Shown here one piece after another: positions 7,540-15,371 of a stretch of DNA of 37,699 bases. The stretch's first letter is position 1, and the number at the start of each line of letters is the position of its first letter. This stretch comes from Acidobacteriota bacterium (GTDB lineage: Bacteria; Acidobacteriota; Terriglobia; Acidiferrales; UBA7541): positions 1 through 37,699 of the forward strand of contig QHYH01000135.1 in NCBI GenBank assembly GCA_003223215.1, read 5' to 3'. A program made the translations under genes and the position numbers. The notes under the pieces were generated by a model. The model ran no database searches and was not told where the DNA came from. It was given only the letters and a program-made list of their open reading frames with translations.

Positions 7540-7582
7540 TTACCTATGTCTCAGGCCGCTCATTACCTCTGTCTCACGCCGC
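7540..7582 (+). repeat. Two tandem 20-bp repeats, IS-end-like
   Basis: TTACCTATGTCTCAGGCCGC (7540-7559) and TTACCTCTGTCTCACGCCGC (7563-7582) are direct repeats with 18 of 20 bases equal and a 23-bp period. Tandem repeats of about 20 bp with a TTACCTATGTCTC core recall the termini of IS21/IS481-type insertion sequences. No transposase gene is nearby, so this would be a remnant end. Confidence 0.45.
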
Positions 7583-7706
7583 GCAGCTTGTAGCTCTGGA
7601 GCTAGAAGGGTTGTTCTTTCGGTTGAGGCGAGAGATTACGCTGCTCTTCAGAGTTTTGTTTTAATTCTTTAGTGCACTGCCCAGACGGCCTTATAATCCA
7701 GCTCTG

Positions 7707-7850
7707 CTAAATTGCTGTGCGACGTGTGGCGTTCCCGTTCGCAGTGACTTCCGGCACATCCTTGATGTAGTGGGCGAGGGTTGTGTTGACGCTGGAATGG
7801 CGCAACAGCCCCTTGGCTGCCATCGGATCGCAGGTTATCACGGTAAGCTT
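7707..7850 (-). pseudogene. Tyrosine recombinase (integrase) C-terminal fossil
   Basis: The minus-strand reading gives DPMAAKGLLRHSSVNTTLAH followed by YIKDVPEVT. This is the end of the catalytic domain of phage-type integrases: the LLxHSSxxTTxxxY box with its His and the nucleophilic Tyr (TAC at 7767-7769). The upstream Arg-Lys-His-x-x-Arg part is not found in any frame up to about 8060. It lies about 170 bp inside the left boundary of segment B, where island integrases usually sit. The rest of 7851-8342 shows nothing I can identify. Confidence 0.65.
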
Positions 7851-8345
7851 CGTTGGTGGCGTCGCTCCATTGCTGGGAGAAACACCTGTTTCCGCTTGTG
7901 TTTGTGGAACTCCAAGTGAACGAAGAGAGAAAGATCGGCTCCACCACAATAAATGGACTGGAATGCCCGCTTCCGACAAGGCTTCGCTACGCGATTTGTC
8001 TTGTTCGCAGTACTCTAATCAAGTACAGGACCGAGTGGGACCACAGTCTTAAGGCGTTCACCTGACTTGACAGCGCCGCTCCCGGCTGCTACAAGAAAGC
8101 GGTTTTGTGCTGTTAAGGCCCGCCCTTTCAAAAGTGTCGGAGTTCACCCCAGGGCTCCTGCCTAGTTGTCCAGCCTAATCGCCTAGCTCATCGGGTGTTT
8201 CCTCGCGGTTGGGGGCGTGTCCCTCAATCGAGAAAGAGGCACGTTGCATGCGCACGCCTTCGAAGCGGCCGCATGAACCTGCCAGCTTGTAAATTTCGCT
8301 GCCCGATGCAGTTTCGATGCAGCTGCCAATTTGGGGTAAATCGTG

Positions 8346-8945
8346 ATGATGCTTTCCCGCTATGTACGAGCAGTCAAAAGTTACGTCCATTCCCGCTTAG
8401 CACCGCGCGCCGACCATGCCGATGACGTCGTCCAAGATGTGTTTCTCGCAGCATGGGAAAATCTACGCGCTTACCGCGGAAACTCATCCCTGCAATCCTG
8501 GCTGATGGGCATCGCGCGCAACAAGGTCAAAGATTATTATCGGGCGCGCTTGCGCGAACCAGATCTCCTCGAAACCGATAAAGAAAATTCCGGGGCACAA
8601 ATTGCCCCCCCGCAGATCGACGATCACTTGGACAAGGAACGCGCGCGAATAAAAATCCGTAGAGTGCTGAACGAATTGCCAGAAAAATACCGAGTCATCC
8701 TCCTCTGGCGGTACTGGAACGAATTTCCCGTCAAAGGGATTGCCATGCGGATCGGCAAGACCGAAAAGGCGACAGAACGAATGCTCGCGCGCGCGCGCGA
8801 TGAATTTCGGCTGGTTTGGGATCAGTTGTCCAGGGATTCGCGCCCGGAAAGTGCGGCAGTGTTGCTATTTGGAGATTTTGCTTCTAATTCCGCGCGCTCT
8901 GTTCATCCATCGCAAAAATTTCCTAGAGAAAATTTTACAGCGTAA
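8346..8945 (+). CDS. ECF-type RNA polymerase sigma factor
   Basis: A 199-aa sigma70-family factor. Region 2 covers about residues 5-60 and includes DHADDVVQDVFLAAWENL and SLQSWLMGIARNKVKDYYR (the -10 recognition and melting part). Region 4 covers about 105-160 (VLNELPEKYRVILLWRYWNE, then IGKTEKATERMLARARDEFR, the -35 helix-turn-helix). An in-frame stop at 8337 fixes the start to GTG 8343 or ATG 8346/8349, which leaves region 2.1 slightly short. About 40 residues follow region 4 with no known domain. No anti-sigma gene with a membrane helix is next to it, unusual for this family. The downstream beta-propeller gene could be a target, but this is inference. Confidence 0.88.
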   Translation: MMLSRYVRAVKSYVHSRLAPRADHADDVVQDVFLAAWENLRAYRGNSSLQSWLMGIARNKVKDYYRARLREPDLLETDKENSGAQIAPPQIDDHLDKERARIKIRRVLNELPEKYRVILLWRYWNEFPVKGIAMRIGKTEKATERMLARARDEFRLVWDQLSRDSRPESAAVLLFGDFASNSARSVHPSQKFPRENFTA

Positions 8946-8968
8946 AAATTTCAGCGGGGGATTTTCTC
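8926..8968 (+). promoter_or_regulatory. Mutually exclusive hairpins at the sigma gene 3' end
   Basis: GAGAAAAT (8926-8933) can pair with ATTTTCTC (8961-8968). Within the same stretch AAATTTTAC can pair with GTAAAAATTT (one bulged A) around the sigma stop codon. The two pairings exclude each other. No T-run follows, so this is not a standard terminator. It may be a 3' end or attenuator-like structure before the propeller gene, or chance in AT-rich sequence. Confidence 0.3.
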
Positions 8969-9092
8969 GCCAACTCCGACTTAACAAGAGCGCGACGGCA
9001 AAACTGTCCGCAAACTTGGAGTGAAAGTCCGATGCAGTGGAAGGAATTGTGACTTTTGCTCAAGTTCAATACAAACGGAGGTTCTAAAGATC

Positions 9093-10286
9093 ATGATAGG
9101 TGGAAAGTCAGTCGCAAAGTTGTTTTGCATGCTCCTGGCAGTGTGCGCTGTTGCACTGTTCGGGATCATGCCCGGAGCACGCCTGGCTGCCCAGTCCACC
9201 GGCGCTGTTTATGTCCTGTCCAACCAACCGGTTGAAAACGCTGTGATCGTCTTTCACAGAAATGCCGATGGCACGCTGTTGCCTGGGGGTAGCTTTCCCA
9301 CTGGCGGCGCCGGCTTCGGCAGCGGACCCAATCCCCTCGGCTCGCAAGGGGCGTTGATGCTGAGTGCGGATAACCGCCTGCTATTCGCCGTTAACGCGGG
9401 GAGCGATTCCATCACCTCTTTCTCGGTGGCCGGCGACTCTCTCACCGCACTGCAAACCGTGCCGTCAGGCGGAACCATGCCCGTCAGCCTGACCGTGTAC
9501 AAAGACATGCTCTACGTGCTGAACTCCGGCGGCGCATCACCCAACATTACCGGTTTCCGGATCACGCCGGAAGCGCACCAGGCAAAGCTCCTGGCGCCTA
9601 TTCCGGGCTCGACGCAATTCCTCCCCAATAGCAGTGCGGCTGCTGCTGCGGAGATTTCCTTTACTCCCGACGGCGGATCCTTGTTGGTGACTGAGCCAGC
9701 AGTTAACCAAATTGTTTCCTTTACCGTGGGCTCGGGTGGACACGCGGCGCCTGCCGGCACCTTCTCTGCTTCCGGCGCCGGGAGTTCAGCCTCTGCTGGC
9801 GGCGGGCCGTTTGGCTTGGCGTTCAGCAGGGATATCGTCGTCACGGCCAATACGGCTGGCGACACTCCTCAAGCAGGCAGTATGAGCTCGTATGCCGTGT
9901 TGCCCAGCGGCGAACTCGCTCCTGCATCACCAGCTGTGATGAATAACCAAACCGCATCTACTTGGGCTCTCATAGCGGAAAAGGGGAGTCTTGCCCTCAC
10001 GACCAATACCGTGAGCGGCACGATCTCCAGCTTCGCGATTGCTCCGAAGACCGGTACCCTCACCTTAATTCAATCCGCAGCCGCCTCCATCCTGGCCCCA
10101 GACGGCAGCACCTTGAATCCGTCTGACATGGCCTTGAGCAGTGAAGGCCGCTTTCTGTACGTTCGCAACGGCGCGAACGGAACCGTCAGCGCCTTCGCGC
10201 TCCAGGCGAATGGCAGCTTGAGACCACTCGCGCAGACGCAAGTCAGCAGCCTGCCGGACACCGCCGCAGGAATCGCTGCTCGCTGA
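9093..10286 (+). CDS. Secreted lactonase-type (YVTN-like) beta-propeller protein
   Basis: A 397-aa protein read from ATG 9093, chosen because GGAGG lies about 11 bp upstream and a signal peptide follows (FCMLLAVCAVALFGIMPG, ending ...RLAAQ). The mature part consists of repeated blades such as AVYVLSNQPVENAVIVFHRN, LFAVNAGSDSITSFSV, LYVLNSGGASPNITGFRI and FLYVRNGANGTVSAFAL. These are typical of the seven-bladed 6-phosphogluconolactonase/3-carboxymuconate-cyclase-like family. In secreted acidobacterial members the enzymatic activity is unproven, and binding or surface roles are possible. It lies 147 bp after the ECF sigma gene on the same strand and ends just before a strong terminator. Confidence 0.88.
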   Translation: MIGGKSVAKLFCMLLAVCAVALFGIMPGARLAAQSTGAVYVLSNQPVENAVIVFHRNADGTLLPGGSFPTGGAGFGSGPNPLGSQGALMLSADNRLLFAVNAGSDSITSFSVAGDSLTALQTVPSGGTMPVSLTVYKDMLYVLNSGGASPNITGFRITPEAHQAKLLAPIPGSTQFLPNSSAAAAAEISFTPDGGSLLVTEPAVNQIVSFTVGSGGHAAPAGTFSASGAGSSASAGGGPFGLAFSRDIVVTANTAGDTPQAGSMSSYAVLPSGELAPASPAVMNNQTASTWALIAEKGSLALTTNTVSGTISSFAIAPKTGTLTLIQSAAASILAPDGSTLNPSDMALSSEGRFLYVRNGANGTVSAFALQANGSLRPLAQTQVSSLPDTAAGIAAR

Positions 10287-10311
10287 TAGCCGTAACTTCT
10301 GTACATGGCCA

Positions 10312-10350
10312 AAAGCAAGGGCACGATAAGATCGTGCCCTTGCTTTCCTT
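10312..10350 (+). terminator. Strong intrinsic terminator, possibly bidirectional
   Basis: A perfect 16-bp inverted repeat, AAAGCAAGGGCACGAT (10312-10327) and ATCGTGCCCTTGCTTT (10331-10346), has a 3-nt loop. It lies between two convergent genes, 26 bp after the propeller stop. The flanking A-run and T-run are short, but the stem can form from either strand. Confidence 0.85.
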
Positions 10351-10430
10351 ACTGAGTTTCACCTACGGGACACAAGAGCTACATCCGCATAACCGTCCCT
10401 GGCGGAAGCGTTTCAGCCTCCTCTTGCCGC

Positions 10431-11999
10431 TCATTGGCAGGTCGGAAACTTGAAGGATGCGATTCTCGTGCTCCAGTTGTACGTCCCGCTGTACATTAGG
10501 TATTCGTTCGTATACCAAAATGTGCAGTCGTCCACTGGGTCCATGCTCATGCTGCTATAGTCGCCCCAGCGACTCAAGCCGACCACTTGTGAGCCTGCGC
10601 CAGGCTGAATGCTGTTTTCACCTTCCATAGTGCCCAACGGATCTATGGGAACACGTCCGGTGAAGCGAATTGCCGGAAACACGCTTCCGCTCGAAGTGCT
10701 GTACCCAAGCGCGATATTCCCAGCCTTGTCCATCGCGATGCTGCCCATCCAACGTGAAGTGGAATCGGGCGAGAAGGTGCCCTGCTGATGTACCGTCGGA
10801 GAGCTGTTGGGGCTCTGGATTTCATACCAGCGCACGCCGGTTACTTGACTATGTTTTCCTCCGCTCACGTGAATGGAGTGGTTGACGAGTAGCGATTCGG
10901 TTCCGCTGCGATTGCGATACGCCAGCCGGTACATCAAGCGGTCCCCCAGCGAGTCCAATTTTGTGCTAGTTGATGGCTGCGGAATGCAAGTGCCTCCACT
11001 GCACGCTTCACTGAACGTCGCAACGGGAATTACCGTCGGGCCAGTAAAGGTCGAATTCGCAGGCTTGGTGAAATCCACATGAAACTTGAATAGGTTCAAC
11101 GAATTGCTTCCGAAGCTCATGTAGAAATTCGGTGAACCAGACGGCGGCGCCGTTGCCCCGTCCAAGTCCGAGGGCAGGAGGCTGCCTACACTGGAGCTCT
11201 GCTGGAAGCAGACCTTCGTGGCTGTTGCACCCGTTAACATGGCGCTTCGATCAAAAGCGCAGGCGATGGGCCCCGTGAACGTGTTCCCGCTGAACGCGTT
11301 GAAGGAGGCATAGTACGCGTCGGGCCACACTCCCAGTTTCGGATAGTCAGGGAAAAGGGTCGTGTTGTTGGGCGCAGCAAAAGCATATCGATTATATGTT
11401 CCCGTTGCGTCGGAAGTGGTCGAAATGGCTATGCAATACATGTACGGCGAAACGTAAACCGGCTGCGCCAGCACCCACCGCCCCGCTGCTTTGTCATACT
11501 GCGCGATGGGGTCGCCGCTGTTGTTTGTCTCGCAAGGTCCGCCAAAACCGTTCCACAGTGTGTTTCCTGCAGTAGGGCCCGCAACGAGATTCCCGGTCGT
11601 TTTGTCGAACACCGCGAAGTCCAGGTTCACCCATTGCACGTACTGTGTCGCACCAGCAGCGCCGTTTGTATCCGGGGGCGCACAGCAGTTGAAATAACTG
11701 TTGTCGATCCCTATGCCCACACCCTGAAAATTCTGGCCGGCCGCCGTGTTCACAAGTGGACCAGCCGAACTCTGCAGCGCAGGATCCGGCTGCGATACCA
11801 ACTCGCGGGGTCCGTGGGTCAGACGCAGTCGTCTCTCGTGTTTCGGTTCAGACGGGCTAGGAGACCGTGGCAAATCGCGCAACGCGGGCGAAACATCATG
11901 CTTTACATCAACACTTACTTCAGGCTGGCTTTGGGCCCACACTCGATTGGGAATGCATAGCACACAAAACCACACCAGGGGGATTGATTTCCGGATCAC
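10431..11999 (-). CDS. Large secreted protein of unknown function
   Basis: A 522-aa protein from GTG 11999, preferred over TTG 12011 because GGAGG sits 5 bp upstream. A signal peptide (KSIPLVWFCVLCIPNRVWAQ) precedes a low-complexity linker rich in Pro and Ser. The main domain starts near residue 95 (GIGIDNSYFNCCAPPDTNGA) and contains conserved-looking segments TQYVQWVNLDFAVFDKTTGN, DPIAQYDKAAGRWVLAQPV, LFPDYPKLGVWPDAYYASFN and RWGDYSSMSMDPVDDCTFWY. The pattern resembles sialidase- or propeller-like secreted proteins common in Acidobacteriota, but I see no catalytic residues to name an activity. Several cysteine pairs suggest disulfides after export. It converges on the propeller gene across the shared terminator. 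Confidence 0.85.
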   Translation of the reverse strand: MIRKSIPLVWFCVLCIPNRVWAQSQPEVSVDVKHDVSPALRDLPRSPSPSEPKHERRLRLTHGPRELVSQPDPALQSSAGPLVNTAAGQNFQGVGIGIDNSYFNCCAPPDTNGAAGATQYVQWVNLDFAVFDKTTGNLVAGPTAGNTLWNGFGGPCETNNSGDPIAQYDKAAGRWVLAQPVYVSPYMYCIAISTTSDATGTYNRYAFAAPNNTTLFPDYPKLGVWPDAYYASFNAFSGNTFTGPIACAFDRSAMLTGATATKVCFQQSSSVGSLLPSDLDGATAPPSGSPNFYMSFGSNSLNLFKFHVDFTKPANSTFTGPTVIPVATFSEACSGGTCIPQPSTSTKLDSLGDRLMYRLAYRNRSGTESLLVNHSIHVSGGKHSQVTGVRWYEIQSPNSSPTVHQQGTFSPDSTSRWMGSIAMDKAGNIALGYSTSSGSVFPAIRFTGRVPIDPLGTMEGENSIQPGAGSQVVGLSRWGDYSSMSMDPVDDCTFWYTNEYLMYSGTYNWSTRIASFKFPTCQ

Positions 12000-12369
12000 A
12001 CAGGCCTCCAAATTTGAGTTTTGGACTACGAAGACAACTTCACCGCCAGCAAACGCCGTGGCGGTTCCGCCAAGCCCGGACGAGGAAATCTGGAGAGGGA
12101 ACGAGGGAGCTGGGCGAACTTGTCTGTCTTGTAGAAGATTTATTTTTGCTTGTCAACAAAAGAATGGAAGAAGAGTCACCAAGCGATTAATCTCGGTGGC
12201 AGGGACGCGGTCGGAGAGCTGCTGCGCTGGGTGATGTGGCCCGTATACTTGCCTTCGCCCGTGTTAGGTACACTAGCAGGGAGGCGAAAAGAACCGATCG
12301 ATGGATGACTTCCTTGGCGCAGGATTGGGTGCAACTAAAGTCCTCGGTCCACCGCGCGCTGCAATCGCC

Positions 12370-12483
12370 TTTATCCCACTTTATCCCGATAGGCTGCCAT
12401 CCGTGCCCAAACCGTCCAGAGTGGGCCGAACGCCATCTAGTGTTATCATCAACTTAGGCCGGAGCCGAGGCACAATCACCCGT
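12370..12483 (+). repeat. Conserved att arm, copy 2
   Basis: The counterpart of 7361-7474, with the same length and no gaps, starting with TTTATCCC repeats (12370 and 12381). It directly precedes the third tRNA-Ser 3' copy. The rest of 12000-12369 holds no gene or RNA that I can support. Confidence 0.6.
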
Positions 12484-12541
12484 CTTGAAAACCGTTAGGC
12501 TCGAAAGGGTCTCGGGGGTTCGAATCCCCCCTCCTCCGCCA
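12482..12541 (+). repeat. tRNA-Ser 3' copy (att-like direct repeat 3)
   Basis: Sixty bp matching 2861-2920 with two differences: A to G in the variable arm, and T to C in the T stem, which turns a G-U pair into G-C. The 5' half of the tRNA is lacking, so it is not a gene. As the outermost copy it may be the displaced original 3' end of the chromosomal tRNA gene. Confidence 0.88.
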
Positions 12542-12670
12542 GAAATCCAAGGTACAACAATAAGCGCCGCCTAAAATAGTCTCCGCAATCCATTTATATT
12601 CTAGCCAAGCCGAGGAATTTCAAAACGGCGGCGCCAGTTACGAGAGCCTATACTGGAAGCCGCCAAGTCT

Positions 12671-14488
12671 ATGACCTCGTCCCGCACCATCACTTGGAGC
12701 CTGGGGATTTGGGCGTTCGTCCTTGCCCTTTATGCCGGCGTTTCCCTGTCGCATCCGCGCGGCTCGCAGACGCTAGTCGCGTTCGGCGATGTGGTGCAGT
12801 GCACCGTGCCGTTGATTGCGAATGCCGGGCTGCTCCTCAACGCGGGTACGCCGTACTGGCGGCGCAACATCTTCTGGATGCTGATCGCGTTGAGCTGCAC
12901 GCTATGGATGATCGGGCAGTTTGAATGGACCTATTATGAGGTCTATCTACATAAGCCGTTGCCCGGGCTGTATCCAGGCGACATTCTGTTTTTCTTGCGG
13001 GGCATTCCGCTAATAGCTGCGCTGGCTCTCCAACCGCACCGCAAGCGCGGCGAGGTGCGCGCCCGGCTCGGATACCTGGACTTCGGCCTGTTGTTGGCCT
13101 GGTGGACGTTCGTTTACATCTTTTTTGTGATGCCCTGGCTTTACGCGACGCCGGATATCGCCCAGTACAATCACAATTTCAACGTTATCACCGACACGCA
13201 AAACGGCCTCATTGTGCTCGGGCTCATGTTGTTGTGGCTGCGAAGCCGCGGGGCTTGGAAAAAAGTGTACTTCCATCTGCTCGGCGCTTCTGTGGTTTAC
13301 ATGCTGGCCTCTTTGGTCGTGGATGTGCAAAGTGATGTCGGCATTTATTACACGGGAAGCCTGTACGACCTCCCGATTATTTCTTCTTTTTTCTGGCTCG
13401 CATTGGCCGGCTTGATCGCTTATTTGAATCGCGCGCAACTGGACGCCGCTCAGCCGGGGGAATCGCTCGATTCCCGCGACGATTCCGCAGAAAATGTCCA
13501 CGGTTGGTCCAGCCATCTGGCCATGACGGCGGTCGTTTCTCTGCCTCTTCTCGCTCTATATAGTTTGCATGCCGACAATATGGAACCGGGCGTTCGTGAT
13601 TTCCGGTTGGTGACCACCGTGGTGGCGGCGTTGCCGCTAGCCGGCTTGATCTTTGTGCGCAGCCACTTTGCGGAGGTGGACCGCGCCCGCCTGCTCGTGC
13701 GGTCCGAACAAGCACTGAAAAATCTGAAGCGCCTTCAGGCGCAGCTCGTTCAAACGGAGAAGCTTGTGTCGCTGGGGCAGCTCGCCGCCGGTGCCGCCCA
13801 TGAAATCAATAATCCTCTCGCCGCGATTCTCGGGTTTTCCGATCTCCTGGCCGATGATCAAACCCTGCCTGAGAAGGCGCGTTGCACGGCTTCGAAGATC
13901 CGCGAACAGGCACGGCGGACCAAAACGCTGGTAGGAAATTTGCTCAGCTTCGCGCGCCAGGTGCCCCCCGAGCGCACGCTCCTCGATATCAATACCGTGG
14001 TAAACAATGCCGTTCAGCTTCGCGCACTCGACCTCCGCCCTTCCACGGCGCGCATTGAACAACAGCTCGAATCAGTGCTTCCCGGAGTGCGCGGCGATGG
14101 GAATCAGCTCATGCAGGTCTTCTTCAATCTCATAAGCAACGCGGTGGACGCCATGGAAGCGCACCAAGGCGGCCTGCTTACGATTAAGACCATGCGCGAC
14201 CGCGGCAACGTGGTCATTCTGTTTTCCGACACCGGTACCGGCATCAAGGAGCCGCATCGCGTTTTCGATCCCTTTTACACCACCAAACCCGTGGGTAAGG
14301 GCACAGGTCTCGGTCTGAGCATCTGCTTCGGAATCGTTCAGGAACACAGCGGGAAGATTCTTTGCTACAACCGCCAGGAAGGCGGCGCGGTTTTTCGCGT
14401 CGAACTGCCGGCGGTTCTTGCGGGCCTTCCAGCCAGGGAATTACAACAGCTCACCGCCCAAGGATCGAATCCGCGCAAACGCGCTTGA
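12671..14488 (+). CDS. Multi-pass membrane sensor histidine kinase
   Basis: A 605-aa class I histidine kinase. Residues about 8-330 contain some 8-10 hydrophobic helices with short loops and no large periplasmic domain, so it probably senses something in or near the membrane. The H-box is LGQLAAGAAHEINNPLAAIL with His377. The ATPase domain has the N-box NLISNAVDAM (Asn490), DTGTGI (520-525) and GTGLGLS (544-550), all intact. There is no receiver domain and no adjacent response regulator. The first gene to the right of the islands, it is followed on the same strand by an ABC exporter 94 bp downstream, which could be its output. That link rests only on proximity. Confidence 0.92.
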   Translation: MTSSRTITWSLGIWAFVLALYAGVSLSHPRGSQTLVAFGDVVQCTVPLIANAGLLLNAGTPYWRRNIFWMLIALSCTLWMIGQFEWTYYEVYLHKPLPGLYPGDILFFLRGIPLIAALALQPHRKRGEVRARLGYLDFGLLLAWWTFVYIFFVMPWLYATPDIAQYNHNFNVITDTQNGLIVLGLMLLWLRSRGAWKKVYFHLLGASVVYMLASLVVDVQSDVGIYYTGSLYDLPIISSFFWLALAGLIAYLNRAQLDAAQPGESLDSRDDSAENVHGWSSHLAMTAVVSLPLLALYSLHADNMEPGVRDFRLVTTVVAALPLAGLIFVRSHFAEVDRARLLVRSEQALKNLKRLQAQLVQTEKLVSLGQLAAGAAHEINNPLAAILGFSDLLADDQTLPEKARCTASKIREQARRTKTLVGNLLSFARQVPPERTLLDINTVVNNAVQLRALDLRPSTARIEQQLESVLPGVRGDGNQLMQVFFNLISNAVDAMEAHQGGLLTIKTMRDRGNVVILFSDTGTGIKEPHRVFDPFYTTKPVGKGTGLGLSICFGIVQEHSGKILCYNRQEGGAVFRVELPAVLAGLPARELQQLTAQGSNPRKRA

Positions 14489-14582
14489 AGGGCCCTGCTT
14501 TGCTCGGCATCCTCGCTAAACCGCGTGCGACTCGTGTTAGAGTTTTCCATCTTGGGAGCCCGCTCCTTTCCACGGAGACCGA

Positions 14583-15371
14583 ATGCCCGAAATAGCCATT
14601 CGCACGCAAAGGCTGACCCGCAGATTCGGGAACCTCACCGCCGTTGACGGCGTCGACCTCCAGGTTGCCGCCGGCCAGTTCTTCGGTTTCCTCGGGCCGA
14701 ATGGTGCGGGCAAATCCACGACCATTAAGATGCTCACCGGCTTGCTTGCACCAACCGCGGGAAGCATGGACCTTCTCGGGCTGGACTTTGCGACGCATCC
14801 GGTCGAAGTGAAGCGCCAGATCGGGGTGGTGCCGGAAGGCATGGGGCTTCTCGAACGCCTCACCGGTTCGGAATACTTGCAATTCGTCGGGCGCATGTAC
14901 GGTCTAGATCGCCGAATGACACAACAGCGCGCGAACGAGTTGCTGGATTTCATGCAACTCGCGGACCGCCCCAAAACGTTGATCGCGGACTACTCGCATG
15001 GCATGCAAAAGAAACTGGCGCTTGCCGCCGCGGTCATTCACGGGCCGCGGATTTTGTTTCTGGATGAGCCGTTCGAAGGCGTCGACGCGCTCGCAGCGGG
15101 TGTGCTCAAAGCTCTTCTGGGTCGCATGACCGAGCGCGGCACTACGATTTTCCTGACATCCCACGTTTTGGAAATTGTCGAGCGCCTTTGCAGCCACGTG
15201 GCCATCATTCACAAAGGGAGGCTAGTGGCGCAGGGTTCGCTGGAAGAGTTGCGCGCCGACATTTCCGGCGAGGCCGGCAGCAAAACGACGCTCGAACAGG
15301 TGTTTCTCTCGATTGTGGGGCAGGACGGCACCGAACGCCCACGTTTGGAAGAACTCTCATGGCTGATGTAG
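14583..15371 (+). CDS. ABC-2 type transporter ATP-binding subunit
   Basis: A 262-aa ATPase of the ABC-2 exporter class. Walker A is GPNGAGKST (38-46), the signature region reads YSHGMQKK (137-144), Walker B is ILFLDEPFEGVD (157-168) and the switch His lies in LTSHVLE (His194). The signature departs from LSGGQ but is common in this subfamily, which pairs with large permeases. Its last 13 bp overlap the start of the permease gene, so the two are translationally coupled. It powers export of an unknown substrate at the inner membrane. Confidence 0.95.
   Translation: MPEIAIRTQRLTRRFGNLTAVDGVDLQVAAGQFFGFLGPNGAGKSTTIKMLTGLLAPTAGSMDLLGLDFATHPVEVKRQIGVVPEGMGLLERLTGSEYLQFVGRMYGLDRRMTQQRANELLDFMQLADRPKTLIADYSHGMQKKLALAAAVIHGPRILFLDEPFEGVDALAAGVLKALLGRMTERGTTIFLTSHVLEIVERLCSHVAIIHKGRLVAQGSLEELRADISGEAGSKTTLEQVFLSIVGQDGTERPRLEELSWLM

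Larger units (their letters stand above)
7475..12541. mobile_element. Island-like segment B in tandem at tRNA-Ser
   Basis: The segment is bounded by the tRNA 3' copies at 7475-7533 and 12482-12541. It carries IS-end-like repeats and a tyrosine-recombinase C-terminal fossil beside its left boundary, then an ECF sigma factor, a secreted beta-propeller and a secreted protein of unknown function. Its right end resembles that of segment A, which suggests two insertions by related elements. The integrase is decayed. Confidence 0.55.

Noticed and set aside
12482-12541. Third tRNA-Ser gene
   Set aside because: Same reason: the 5' half is missing and the upstream DNA matches the arm before copy 2, not a tRNA.
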